Below are positions 33,651 to 41,990 of a stretch of 50,463 bases of DNA, piece after piece. The DNA comes from Geothrix sp. (GTDB lineage: Bacteria > Acidobacteriota > Holophagae > Holophagales > Holophagaceae), in NCBI GenBank assembly GCA_031292655.1, contig JARLGO010000404.1, forward strand, positions 1 to 50,463, in the 5' to 3' direction. The stretch's first letter is position 1. Each line of letters opens with the position of its first letter. Position numbers and translations under genes: made by a program. A model generated the notes under the pieces. That model was not told where the DNA came from. It saw only the letters and a list, made by a program, of their open reading frames with translations, and did no database searches.

Positions 33651-35102
33651 ATGTCCCTTGCCACGACCCAACGGATCCTGCTGGTGGAGGATGAACCCGG
33701 CCTCCGGGAGGTCCTGACCCTGGCCCTGGAGGGGGCGGGCTTCCGGTGCGAGGCGGTGTCGGGCATCGAGGAGGGGCAGCGGGCCCTGCGGGAGACCACC
33801 TTCGACGGGGTGCTCTCGGACCTGAAGCTCAAGGACGGCTCGGGCATCGAGCTGCTCTCCTGGATGAAGGAGCAGGGCCTGGAGACGCCGGTGGTCATCA
33901 TGACCGCCTATGCCACCACGGAAACCACGGTCCAGGCCCTGAACCAGGGGGCCGTGGACTTCATCACCAAGCCCTTCAAGCACGAGGACCTCATCGCCTC
34001 GCTCAAGGGCCTGCTGGCCGCCGCGGAACCCGAATCGGAGCCGCCCTCCGACTTGGGCGAGCTGGTCGGCGTGGGCCCCATCATGCGCAAGATCAACGCC
34101 CTCATCGGCAAGGTCTCGCGCGCCGACACCACGGTCCTGCTGACGGGCGAGAGCGGCACGGGCAAGGAGGTGGTGGCCCGGCTCATCCACCGCTATTCGG
34201 AGCGGGCCAAGGGGCCCTTCGTGGCCGTGAACTGCGGGGCCCTCCCCGAGGCGCTCCTGGAGAGCGAGCTGTTCGGGTTCGAAAAGGGGGCCTTCACGGG
34301 GGCCGGGGCCATGAAGCGGGGCCTCTTCGAGGAGGCGGGCGGGGGCATCCTCTTCCTGGACGAGATCGGCGAGATGCCCCTGTCCCTGCAGGTGAAGCTG
34401 CTGCGGGTGCTCCAGGAGCGGCGGTTCCGCCGGCTCGGGGCCACGGAGGAGCGGGCCGTGGATGTCCGCATCATCGCCGCCACCAACCGCGACCTCCGGG
34501 TCCGGGCCGGCTCCGGCGCCTTCCGCGAGGACCTCTACTACCGCCTGAACATCCTCCAGATCGAAATGCCGCCGCTCCGGGAGCGGCCCGAGGACCTGCC
34601 GGTGCTGGCCGAGCACTTCATCCGCCGCTCCTGCCTGAAGCTGGGCAAACCGCCCATGCAGCTGCACACCGAGACCATGGCGCAGCTGCTCGGCTACCGG
34701 TTCCCCGGCAACGTCCGCGAGCTGGAGAACCTCATGGAGCGCTGCGTGGCCCTCAATCCGGGGGGGCCCATCACGCCGGAGCTGCTGCCGGAAGGGTTTG
34801 GGCAGTCCGGCCAGGCGGAGGCGGAGCGTCCTGCGCCCCTGGTCATCCCCGCCGAGGGCTTCGATCTCGAGGCCTGGATCCAGGCCCTGAAGGGCCACTT
34901 CCTCCGCCGGGCCCTGGACGAGGTCGGGGGCGTCAAGACCAAGGCCGGCCGGCGGCTGGGCATGAGCTTCCGGGCCTACCGCTACTGGCTGGCGGAACTC
35001 GGCGGACTGGAGGCCCTTCCGAAGGATTTCCCCTGGCCCGCGGATTTCCCCCCGCCCGCCGTGGAAGATTCCGGGGGAACCGAAGGCCCCAAGGAGGCAT
35101 GA
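33651..35102 (+). CDS. Sigma-54-dependent response regulator (NtrC/PilR-like)
   Basis: 483 residues. Receiver domain 1-120 with D14, phospho-acceptor D57 and a late lysine in ITKPFKHEDL. The AAA+ domain has Walker A GESGTGKE, the sigma-54-contact loop GAFTGA, Walker B GGGILFLDEIGEM and the R-finger region LRERPEDLPVLAEHF. A Fis-type helix-turn-helix closes the protein (about 400-450). It is expected to activate sigma-54 promoters when phosphorylated. No histidine kinase gene is adjacent. A prepilin gene directly follows, so a PilR-like role is likely. Confidence 0.93.
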   Translation: MSLATTQRILLVEDEPGLREVLTLALEGAGFRCEAVSGIEEGQRALRETTFDGVLSDLKLKDGSGIELLSWMKEQGLETPVVIMTAYATTETTVQALNQGAVDFITKPFKHEDLIASLKGLLAAAEPESEPPSDLGELVGVGPIMRKINALIGKVSRADTTVLLTGESGTGKEVVARLIHRYSERAKGPFVAVNCGALPEALLESELFGFEKGAFTGAGAMKRGLFEEAGGGILFLDEIGEMPLSLQVKLLRVLQERRFRRLGATEERAVDVRIIAATNRDLRVRAGSGAFREDLYYRLNILQIEMPPLRERPEDLPVLAEHFIRRSCLKLGKPPMQLHTETMAQLLGYRFPGNVRELENLMERCVALNPGGPITPELLPEGFGQSGQAEAERPAPLVIPAEGFDLEAWIQALKGHFLRRALDEVGGVKTKAGRRLGMSFRAYRYWLAELGGLEALPKDFPWPADFPPPAVEDSGGTEGPKEA

Positions 35103-35134
35103 TGCCCATGAATGCTTGCTTTTTCAGCCTTTCC

Positions 35135-35150
35135 TGGCACACTGGAACGC
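35135..35150 (+). promoter_or_regulatory. Possible sigma-54-type promoter before the prepilin gene
   Basis: TGGCAC at 35135-35140 is a perfect -24 half. The nearest -12-like GC is at 35149-35150, giving 11 rather than the required 10 bases between GG and GC. If used, transcription would begin near 35162, just before the ATG at 35192. The off-by-one spacing is a serious weakness; it is listed because a sigma-54 activator gene lies immediately upstream. Confidence 0.25.
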
Positions 35151-35191
35151 TCGGATGCGACCCATCCGGCCCCCCACCCCGGACCCGACCC

Positions 35192-35710
35192 ATGACCCCC
35201 AGCGCCCCCCGCCGCAAGACCCTCCGCAAGAGCCGCGGCTTCTCCCTCCTGGAACTGCTGGTGGCGATGATGATCATCGCCGTGCTGGGCACCCTGGGGT
35301 TCTCCCAGTACCGGAAGCACTCCGCCCAGGCCCGCTACCTCAAGGCCCAGGACGACCTCAAGATCGTGGCCGAGGGCCTCGACCAGTACTTCCTCAAGCA
35401 CGGCTATTTCCCGGATTTCGGCAGCTTTGAATCCATGGTGGATGGCAACTCCGCCCTGGTGAAGGAAAGCCTCATCAAGGTGGGCATGTCCGCCCAGGAC
35501 CCCTTCGGCCAGCCCTACGAGGGCAAGTCCTCGCGGGCCTCCGCCACCTACGAGTTGAAGTGTGCCGGGGATCCCGCCAATCCGGAGGACTCCGGCCCCA
35601 TCCTGCGCACGCCGGGCCAGGTGACCAGCACCTCGCCCGTGAGCTCGCCCCAGAGCGGCGCGGGACCGAGCACCGGCACCCCCGCCGCCGAGGCCGGAGC
35701 CAAGAAGTGA
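35192..35710 (+). CDS. Type IV prepilin / GspG-like pseudopilin
   Basis: 172 residues from this start. A basic 16-residue leader is followed by the prepilin-peptidase site K-S-R-G before FSLLELLVAMMIIAVLG, with Glu at +5 of the mature protein. The C-terminal domain has a GspG-like pattern: D-D-L-K-I-V-A-x-G-L-D-Q-Y-F-L-K-H-G-Y-F-P and later S-A-Q-D-P-F-G-Q-P-Y. A Ser/Pro/Gly-rich tail ends the protein. In-frame ATGs at 35099, 35102 and 35108 follow a strong AGGAGG but would give an oddly long leader of 44-47 residues. The stop overlaps the DUF177 gene (GTGA). Confidence 0.85.
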   Translation: MTPSAPRRKTLRKSRGFSLLELLVAMMIIAVLGTLGFSQYRKHSAQARYLKAQDDLKIVAEGLDQYFLKHGYFPDFGSFESMVDGNSALVKESLIKVGMSAQDPFGQPYEGKSSRASATYELKCAGDPANPEDSGPILRTPGQVTSTSPVSSPQSGAGPSTGTPAAEAGAKK

Positions 35711-36240
35711 TCAATCCCTACAAACTGCCCCCGGAGGGCCTTCGCCTGAACGGCACCATCGAGCGCCTGGCGCTGGAAGGGGACGTGTTCCTGCACGACC
35801 TGACCTGGTCCCTGTTCGCCCTGGCCTCGGACGGCGATGTGTTCCTGGAGGTCAAGGGCCACGCCGTGTGGCAGGGGAGCTGCAGCCGCTGCCTGGCCCC
35901 CCTGGAGCGGCCCCTCACGGTCGAGAGCCAGTTCCTCGGCAGCAGGGATGCGGATCTGGTGGGCCGCGGCTCGCACACCCTGGGTTCCCAGGATCTGGAT
36001 GTGGTGTTCCTGCCCGAGGACAACCTGGACGAGGAAGAGCTGGTGCGGGAGCAGTTCGAGCTCCAGGCCCCCATGCACCCCCTCTGCGTCGAGGACTGCA
36101 AGGGGCTCTGTCCCCACTGCGGCAAGAACTGGAACAAGGGCTCCTGCCACTGCCCGCCCGAGGTGGACCTGGTCCCCTCGGCCCTGAACAAGGCCCTGGC
36201 GAAGGCCCTGGCGGGAATCAAGCTGGACCCGGAATCCTGA
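35707..36240 (+). CDS. DUF177 (YceD) family protein
   Basis: 177 residues. YceD-family proteins are conserved just upstream of rpmF and are thought to act in 23S rRNA processing or stability. Visible features are a first zinc-like pair C-S-R-C-L-A-P-L-E and, near the C-terminus, C-K-G-L-C-P-H-C-G-K-N-W-N-K-G-S-C-H-C. GTG start overlaps the prepilin stop and is preceded by GGAG. Position between the prepilin and rpmF is the usual one next to rpmF-plsX. Confidence 0.88.
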   Translation: MINPYKLPPEGLRLNGTIERLALEGDVFLHDLTWSLFALASDGDVFLEVKGHAVWQGSCSRCLAPLERPLTVESQFLGSRDADLVGRGSHTLGSQDLDVVFLPEDNLDEEELVREQFELQAPMHPLCVEDCKGLCPHCGKNWNKGSCHCPPEVDLVPSALNKALAKALAGIKLDPES

Positions 36241-36284
36241 ACCCCTTAACCTGGAACTTTGTGTTCTCTCCCTAGGAGCAAGCC

Positions 36285-36470
36285 ATGCCGAATCCCAAGC
36301 GCCGCCATTCCAAGGCCCGCCGCGACCGCCGGCGCACCCATGACGCGCTGGAGGTCATGAGCGCCAGCACCTGCCCAAACTGCCAGACCCCCAAGCTGCC
36401 GCACCGCGTCTGCCCCAGCTGCGGTTTCTACCGCGGCAAGCTGGCCGTCCGCGTTTCCGCGACCGCCTAG
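36285..36470 (+). CDS. rpmF: 50S ribosomal protein L32
   Basis: 61 residues. The basic N-terminus MPNPKRRHSKARRDRRRTH is the standard L32 start, and the zinc-binding pairs C-P-N-C and C-P-S-C are intact, so this is the zinc-containing (C+) form. AGGAG lies nine bases upstream of the ATG. It stands in the conserved order DUF177-rpmF-plsX, which links ribosome and membrane-lipid synthesis. Confidence 0.97.
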   Translation: MPNPKRRHSKARRDRRRTHDALEVMSASTCPNCQTPKLPHRVCPSCGFYRGKLAVRVSATA

Positions 36471-36481
36471 AGTCTTCGCGG

Positions 36482-37510
36482 GTGGACATCCACCATCGCA
36501 TCGCGCTGGATGCCATGGGGGGCGACCACGCTCCCCAGGCCACGCTGCAGGGCGCCCGGGAGGCCCTCGAGGCCTGGCCCGGGCTCTTCCTGTTCCTCGT
36601 CGGGGACGAGGCCGTGCTCCGGCCCGAGCTCGCCCGGCACGGATTCACGCCGGCCCTGACGGCCCGGATCGAGGTGGTCCACGCCCCCCAGACCGTCGTC
36701 ATGGAGGACAAGGCCACCTGCATCCTGAAGGAGAAGAAGGACAGCTCCATCCGGGTGGCCGCCCAGCTCGTGCGCGAGGGGCGGGCCCACGGGATGGTCT
36801 CCATGGGGCACACGGGCGCCGCCATGGTGGCTTCCAGCCTCGTCATCGGAAAGCTCGAGGGGGTGGACCGGCCAGCCCTGGCCAGCGTCCTGCCCAACAT
36901 GAAAGGCTCCCCCACGGTCCTGCTGGACGTGGGGGCCAACGTGGGCTCCCGGGCCGAGCACATCGCCCAGTTCGCGGTGATGGGGTCGGTGTACGCCGAG
37001 GAGGTCCTCGGCGTGGAGCGGCCCCGGGTGGGCATCCTCAGCGTCGGTGAGGAGGACGGCAAGGGCACGGACGTCACCAAGGACGCCTCTGCCATGCTGC
37101 GCGAGCTGGACATCCGCTTCGAAGGCAACGCCGAGGGCCGCGACATCTGGAACGGGAACTTCGATGTCATCGCCTGCGATGGGTTCGTGGGCAATGTGGT
37201 GCTGAAGTCCAGCGAGGCCCTGGCCGAGGGCATCATCGGCGGCCTCCGGGCCAGCTTCATGGAAAGCGCCCTCACGAAGTTCGCGGGCCTGCTGGCCAAG
37301 CCCGCGATGAAGCGGTTCATGAGCAAGCTCGATTACGCGGAATACGGCGGCGCCCCCCTGCTGGGCGTGAAGGGCGTGAGCATCATCGGCCATGGCCGCA
37401 GCGATGCCAAGGCCGTGCGCAACGCCATCCGGGCCGCCCGGAGGGCCGTGGAGCACCGCCTCCACGAACGCATCCAGGAGCGCGTGGCCCTGCTCCTTCC
37501 CCAGGATTGA
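36482..37510 (+). CDS. plsX: Phosphate acyltransferase PlsX
   Basis: 342 residues, family length. Makes acyl-phosphate from acyl-ACP, the first step of phospholipid synthesis with PlsY. The N-terminus IALDAMGGDHAP is diagnostic, followed by VSMGHTGA and later LLDVGAN and CDGFVGN motifs. GTG start 12 bases after rpmF. It is separated from fabD by an inverted-repeat element; fabH, which often sits between plsX and fabD, is missing. Confidence 0.96.
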   Translation: MDIHHRIALDAMGGDHAPQATLQGAREALEAWPGLFLFLVGDEAVLRPELARHGFTPALTARIEVVHAPQTVVMEDKATCILKEKKDSSIRVAAQLVREGRAHGMVSMGHTGAAMVASSLVIGKLEGVDRPALASVLPNMKGSPTVLLDVGANVGSRAEHIAQFAVMGSVYAEEVLGVERPRVGILSVGEEDGKGTDVTKDASAMLRELDIRFEGNAEGRDIWNGNFDVIACDGFVGNVVLKSSEALAEGIIGGLRASFMESALTKFAGLLAKPAMKRFMSKLDYAEYGGAPLLGVKGVSIIGHGRSDAKAVRNAIRAARRAVEHRLHERIQERVALLLPQD

Positions 37511-37517
37511 CAAGATC

Positions 37518-37651
37518 CACCACGGAGGCACGGAGAGCACGGAGCAAAAGAGAAGAGCCCACGGAGATATTGGTATGGTTCTGATCTGGCTTACTCAGTG
37601 ATCTCCTCCTGTTTTTCTCTGTGAGCTCCGTGTCTCCGTGGTGAGTTTTTT
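37518..37651. repeat. MITE-like/terminator-like inverted repeat between plsX and fabD
   Basis: Left arm starting at 37518 (CACCACGGAGGCACGGAG) is an imperfect reverse complement of the right arm that ends at 37643 (CTCCGTGTCTCCGTGGTG). The pairing runs on for about 35 bases with few mismatches, and a second GGAGAT / ATCTCC pair lies inside. A run of six T follows the right arm (37646-37651), so the folded transcript could also terminate. The core CCACGGAG-CACGGAG is a pattern I associate with dispersed bacterial repeats. AT content is higher than in the flanking genes. No coding sequence is seen. Confidence 0.65.
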
Positions 37652-37665
37652 GTTTCGAGGTTTCT

Positions 37666-38604
37666 ATGGGCAAGGTGGCGTGGCTGTTTCCGGGGCAGGG
37701 CTCCCAGGGGGTGGGCATGGGCGTGGCGCTGGCCGAGGCCGAGCCCGCGGCCCGCGCCGTGCTCCAGGAGGCCGATGGGGCCCTGGGGTTCCCCCTGTCG
37801 AAGCTGATGGCGGAGGGGCCCGAGGAGACCCTGCGGCTCACGGAGCACACCCAGCCCGCCATCCTCACCCACAGCCTCATGGCGGTCCGGGCCTGGGGCC
37901 AGCGCCTCCCGAAGCCCGACTTTGCCGCCGGGCACTCCCTGGGTGAGTACAGCGCCCTGGTGGCCCTGGGCGCCCTCCGGTTCGAAGATGCGGTGCGCAC
38001 GGTCCGCGAGCGGGGCCGTGCCATGCAGGAGGCCGTGCCGGTGGGGGTGGGCGCCATGGCCGCCCTGCTGAACATGAGCCTGGCGGACGTGGAGGCCAGC
38101 TGCGCCGAGGCGGCCCGGTCGACGGGCAAGATCGTGGTTCCCGCCAACTTCAACGGGCCCGGCCAGATCGTCATCGCCGGCCATGCGGAAGCCGTGGAGG
38201 CGGCGCTGGAGGCCGCCAAGGCCCGGGGCGGACGCAAGATGATGAAATTGCCCGTGAGCGCGCCCTTCCACTCCCCCCTCATGGAACCCGCCCAGGCCCG
38301 CATGGAGCCCATCCTCCGCGGGTTGGCCTTCCAGGCGCCCATCTGCCCCCTGGTGAACAACGTGGATGCGGCCGCCGTGTCCGACCCCGCCGCCCTGCGG
38401 GAGGGCCTGGTGCGCCAGATTCCGGGCGCCGTGCGGTGGCAGGCGACCCTGGAACTGCTGCTGGACCAGGGGGTCACCACCTTCCTGGAGCTCGGCCCGG
38501 GCAAGGTGCTGGCAGGGCTGGTGAAGCGCCAGGCCAAGGACCGGGGCGTGGACGTCTCGGCCTTCAGCTTGGGCGCCCCCGAAGACCTGGCCCAGCTGGG
38601 CTGA
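37666..38604 (+). CDS. fabD: Malonyl-CoA:ACP transacylase
   Basis: 312 residues. Loads malonyl groups onto ACP for fatty-acid synthesis. N-terminal FPGQGSQ motif at about 8-14, active-site serine S91 in GHSLGEYS, and the later APFHSPLMEPA motif with the catalytic histidine. The ATG at 37666 is preceded by GAGG. The usual neighbours fabH and acpP are not adjacent; korA follows 161 bases later. Confidence 0.96.
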   Translation: MGKVAWLFPGQGSQGVGMGVALAEAEPAARAVLQEADGALGFPLSKLMAEGPEETLRLTEHTQPAILTHSLMAVRAWGQRLPKPDFAAGHSLGEYSALVALGALRFEDAVRTVRERGRAMQEAVPVGVGAMAALLNMSLADVEASCAEAARSTGKIVVPANFNGPGQIVIAGHAEAVEAALEAAKARGGRKMMKLPVSAPFHSPLMEPAQARMEPILRGLAFQAPICPLVNNVDAAAVSDPAALREGLVRQIPGAVRWQATLELLLDQGVTTFLELGPGKVLAGLVKRQAKDRGVDVSAFSLGAPEDLAQLG

Positions 38605-38765
38605 CACCCGGCTGGCAGTCGTTTCCAGGGAAGGTGTGATGAAAAGCAATGGCCTTTGGGTCTAGGGTAATGGGAACGCCACGACTACGTTTTTCGTGTG
38701 TGGGGTGACGGGCCGAGAACAGCTGGTCAGGCCCTCCCCAATCACAACCCTTCCCGGAGGTGCCC

Positions 38766-40556
38766 ATGCGCAAGGATCTTGTCTTCGGAATGGCCGGATC
38801 GGGAGGCGATGGCATCGTTTCTGCCGGCGATTCCCTCCTTCAGGCCGCCGCGGCCGAGGGCTATCACGGCGTGATGACCAAGAGCTTCGGATCGCAGATC
38901 CGCGGCGGCGAGTCTTCCTGCCGGGTGCGCATCAGCACCACGCCCGTCCTCAACCCCGGTGGCAACCTCGATGTGGCCGTGGCCCTGAACTGGGATGACT
39001 TCCTCAAGTTCGGCGCGGAACTCCCGGTGAGCGGCACGACGGTGGTGATCTATGAGGCCGCCACGAACATCCCGGAGGATCAGATCCCCCTGGTAGGGGT
39101 GACGCCCCTGCAGGTGATCGCCGTGCCCATCGCCGCCATGGCCAAGGAGACCGCAGGCACCGAGCGCGCCAAGAACACCGTGGTGCTGGGCCTCATCGCC
39201 GGCTGGTTCGGCATCGGCGCCGTGGCCGTCATGAAGGGCATCCGGAAGAAGCTGGCCAAGAAGGGCGAGGAACTGGTCGAAGCCAACCAGCGCGCCTTCG
39301 ATGCCGGCCGCGCCTTCGCCATGTCCCACCCGCTCAAAGTCAGCATGAACATCGAGGCCTCCGACACCAAGGGCCAGGTGAAGCTCATCACGGACGGCAA
39401 CGACATGAGTGCCGCGGCGGCCATCTTCGCGGGCTGCCAGTTCTTCGGCGGCTACCCCATCACGCCCTCCACCGAAGTCATGCAGTTCTTCACGGACCAG
39501 GTCTGGAAGTACGGCGGCGCCGTGCTGCAGGCCGAGGACGAGATCGCGGGCATCGGGGCCGCCGTGGGCGCCTCCTTCGCCGGCAAGAAGTCCATGACCG
39601 CCACCAGCGGCCCGGGCCTCTCGCTCAAGTCCGAGATGATGGGGCTGGCCACCATCGCCGAGCTGCCCCTCGTGATCATCGACGTGCAGCGGGGCGGTCC
39701 CTCCACGGGCCTGCCCACCAAGACCGAGCAGTCCGACCTCTTCGCCGCGGCCTTCTCGGCCCATGGCGACGTGATCCGCCCGGTGCTGGCCCCCACCTCC
39801 GTGGCCGACACGTTCCGCATCACCATCGAGGCCTTCAACATCGCCGAGTACTACCAGACGCCGGTGATCGTCCTGTCCGACCAGGAAATCGCCTCCCGCA
39901 AAGAGACCCTCGATCCCATCGACACCAGCCAGTTCAAGATCATCGACCGCCTCCGTCCCTCCGGGTCCGAGCTGCAGGGCTACACCCGCTTCAAGCAGAC
40001 CGAGAACCACATCAGCCCCATCAGCCACCCGGGCATGCTGGGCGGCACCTACCTGGCCTCCGGTATCGAGCATGTGGAATCCGGGGCGCCGACCAACAGC
40101 GGCTCCGTCCACCAGCGCATGAACGACAAGCGCACCAAGAAGTTCGACCCCCTGAAGGACCGCAAGGACCTCTTTGAGGTCACCGGCAATCCGGATGCTC
40201 CGCTGGCCATGGTGGCCTGGGGCAGCGTGGCCGGCGTCTGCCGTGAGGCCCTCGCCATGGCCCAGGCCGAGGGGATGAACGTGAAGCTGCTGGTGCCCTA
40301 CCTGCTCTATCCGGTGGCCGAGGGGGTCTACAACGACTTCTTCGCCTCGGTCCAGAAGGGCCTGATCATCGATCAGACCCACCTGGCGCAGACCTTCAAG
40401 CTGCTGCGGATGTACATCGATCTGCCGAAGGGCGTCCAGCCCCTGTCCCGCAGCGGTGCGAATCCCTTCCTGCCCGGCGATATCGTCGCGGCCCTCCACC
40501 ATCTCCTCTCGGAGCTGCAGCGCAGCCACGAGGGCGAACTTCAGCCCCAGGAGTGA
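38766..40556 (+). CDS. korA: 2-oxoacid:ferredoxin oxidoreductase, fused gamma-alpha subunit (KorA type)
   Basis: 596 residues. Residues 1-190 are the gamma-type domain with GSGGDGIVSAGD and the S-Q-I-R-G-G-E-S-S motif; from about 205 the alpha (pyrimidine-binding) domain begins with GCQFFGGYPITPSTE. Together with KorB it oxidises a 2-oxoacid, probably 2-oxoglutarate, to acyl-CoA and CO2 while reducing ferredoxin; the reaction can run in reverse. No [4Fe-4S] delta domain is seen in this subunit or nearby, so ferredoxin must come from elsewhere. The ATG at 38766 has GGAGG five bases upstream; a GTG at 38760 is less likely. Confidence 0.93.
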   Translation: MRKDLVFGMAGSGGDGIVSAGDSLLQAAAAEGYHGVMTKSFGSQIRGGESSCRVRISTTPVLNPGGNLDVAVALNWDDFLKFGAELPVSGTTVVIYEAATNIPEDQIPLVGVTPLQVIAVPIAAMAKETAGTERAKNTVVLGLIAGWFGIGAVAVMKGIRKKLAKKGEELVEANQRAFDAGRAFAMSHPLKVSMNIEASDTKGQVKLITDGNDMSAAAAIFAGCQFFGGYPITPSTEVMQFFTDQVWKYGGAVLQAEDEIAGIGAAVGASFAGKKSMTATSGPGLSLKSEMMGLATIAELPLVIIDVQRGGPSTGLPTKTEQSDLFAAAFSAHGDVIRPVLAPTSVADTFRITIEAFNIAEYYQTPVIVLSDQEIASRKETLDPIDTSQFKIIDRLRPSGSELQGYTRFKQTENHISPISHPGMLGGTYLASGIEHVESGAPTNSGSVHQRMNDKRTKKFDPLKDRKDLFEVTGNPDAPLAMVAWGSVAGVCREALAMAQAEGMNVKLLVPYLLYPVAEGVYNDFFASVQKGLIIDQTHLAQTFKLLRMYIDLPKGVQPLSRSGANPFLPGDIVAALHHLLSELQRSHEGELQPQE

Positions 40557-40564
40557 GGTCGACC

Positions 40565-41446
40565 ATGAGCGCAACCGGCACCTGCGAATTCCAGCCCAAG
40601 GACTACAAGAGCGACCTCAAGCCCATCTGGTGTCCCGGATGCGGTGACTATTCCGTGGTCCAGGGCATCTACCGCGCCCTGGCCGCCATCGGCCGGCCGC
40701 CCCATGAGATCGCCTTCGTCTCGGGCATCGGCTGCTCCAGCCGCATCCCCGGCTACACCACCGCCTACGGCTTCAACACGGTCCACGGCCGGGCCCTGCC
40801 CATCGCCCAGGGCATCAAGCTGGCCAATCCGGACCTCCTGGTGCTGGCGGCGGGCGGCGACGGCGACGGCTTCTCCATCGGCGGCGGGCACATCGCCCAC
40901 CTGATCCGCCGCAACATGGACATCACCTATATCGTGATGGACAACCAGATCTACGGCCTCACCAAGGGCCAGCTCTCGCCCACCTCCCAGAAGGGCCGCG
41001 TCACCTGCACGTCGCGCTACGGCAGCCTGGAGAACCCGGTCAATCCCCTGCTCTACGTGCTGGCCTACGGCGCCGGCTTCGTGGCCCAGGCCTCGCCCAC
41101 GGACCTCGTGGGCATGGCGGCCACCATCGAGGAGGCCATCCGCTACCCCGGCTTCGCCTTCGTGAATGTCCAGTCCCCCTGTGTCACCTATGGTGAGGAG
41201 GCCCAGCAGATCAAGGGCCTCAAGGCCATCAGTGAATCGCTGGTCGCCATGGGCCACAACCCGGCCGATCGTCTTGCCGCCATGGATCTCGCCCAGCAGT
41301 ACGGGGAGAAGATGCACCTGGGCGTGTTCTACCGCAACCCCGAGCCGCCGCCGACCTACGGCGACCTGGTCAAGGAGCGGCAGGCCCTGCTGTCCAAGGA
41401 TGCCCTGCCCAAGGAGCGCATCCTGGACCTCTTCATCAAGAAGTAA
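40565..41446 (+). CDS. korB: 2-oxoacid:ferredoxin oxidoreductase beta subunit
   Basis: 293 residues. Thiamine-diphosphate and Fe-S subunit. Cysteines that bind the cluster are visible in WCPGCGDYS and SGIGCSSRIPGY, with another in CVTYG. The ThDP motif begins GGDGDGFSIGGGH and runs to VMDNQIYGLTKGQ. The absence of long inserts fits the 2-oxoglutarate/2-oxoacid class rather than pyruvate synthase. GAGG lies before the ATG. It follows korA by eight bases and precedes a ferritin-like gene by ten, so the three form one operon. Confidence 0.94.
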   Translation: MSATGTCEFQPKDYKSDLKPIWCPGCGDYSVVQGIYRALAAIGRPPHEIAFVSGIGCSSRIPGYTTAYGFNTVHGRALPIAQGIKLANPDLLVLAAGGDGDGFSIGGGHIAHLIRRNMDITYIVMDNQIYGLTKGQLSPTSQKGRVTCTSRYGSLENPVNPLLYVLAYGAGFVAQASPTDLVGMAATIEEAIRYPGFAFVNVQSPCVTYGEEAQQIKGLKAISESLVAMGHNPADRLAAMDLAQQYGEKMHLGVFYRNPEPPPTYGDLVKERQALLSKDALPKERILDLFIKK

Positions 41447-41456
41447 GGGAGGTCCC

Positions 41457-41981
41457 ATGGCCATTCAAGGCATCGATTTCGCCAACCTGTCCCTGAAGGA
41501 CGCCCTCGACCTGGCCATCCTGGTCGAAGACGAGGCCCAGGAGCGCTACGAGGAATTCGCCGCGCAGATGGACCAGCACCGGACGCCGGAAGCGGCCAAA
41601 TTCTTCCGCTACATGGTCGAGAACGAAGCCAAGCACGGCCGGGAGCTGCTGGCCCGCCGGGTGCGGCTGTTCGGGGACGCCCCCCGATCCGTGACCCGGG
41701 CCATGATCTTCGACATCGAGGCGCCGGACTATGATGCCGCCCGCGCCTTCATGACGCCGCGCAAGGCCATGAAGGCCGCCCTGGCTTCCGAGGTGAAGGC
41801 CCACGACTTCTTCGTGTCGGCCCTGCCCGCGCTGAAGGATGCCGAAGTGAAGGCCCTGTTCGAGGAACTGCGGGACGAAGAGGTCGAGCACCAGGACCTG
41901 GTCAAGAAGGAACTGGCCAAGCTTCCCCCCGACAGCGGCCTGTCCGACGAGGACTTCGTGGACGAGCCGGCGGCCCAGTAG
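41457..41981 (+). CDS. Ferritin-like/rubrerythrin-family di-iron protein
   Basis: 174 residues, four-helix ferritin-like domain. Candidate di-iron glutamates and histidines are seen in V-E-D-E-A-Q-E-R-Y, V-E-N-E-A-K-H-G, E-V-K-A-H-D-F-F and D-E-E-V-E-H. No rubredoxin-like C-x2-C domain follows, so it is not a full rubrerythrin. Proteins like this remove peroxide or store iron, which suits protection of the oxygen-sensitive KorAB. GGGAGG lies before the ATG, ten bases after korB. Confidence 0.85.
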   Translation: MAIQGIDFANLSLKDALDLAILVEDEAQERYEEFAAQMDQHRTPEAAKFFRYMVENEAKHGRELLARRVRLFGDAPRSVTRAMIFDIEAPDYDAARAFMTPRKAMKAALASEVKAHDFFVSALPALKDAEVKALFEELRDEEVEHQDLVKKELAKLPPDSGLSDEDFVDEPAAQ

Positions 41982-41990
41982 GCCCGTCCG

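Noticed and set aside
38683-38705. CACGA...TCGTG near a T-run before korA as a terminator for fabD
   Set aside because: Stem of five pairs with the T-run inside the loop; does not match terminator layout.
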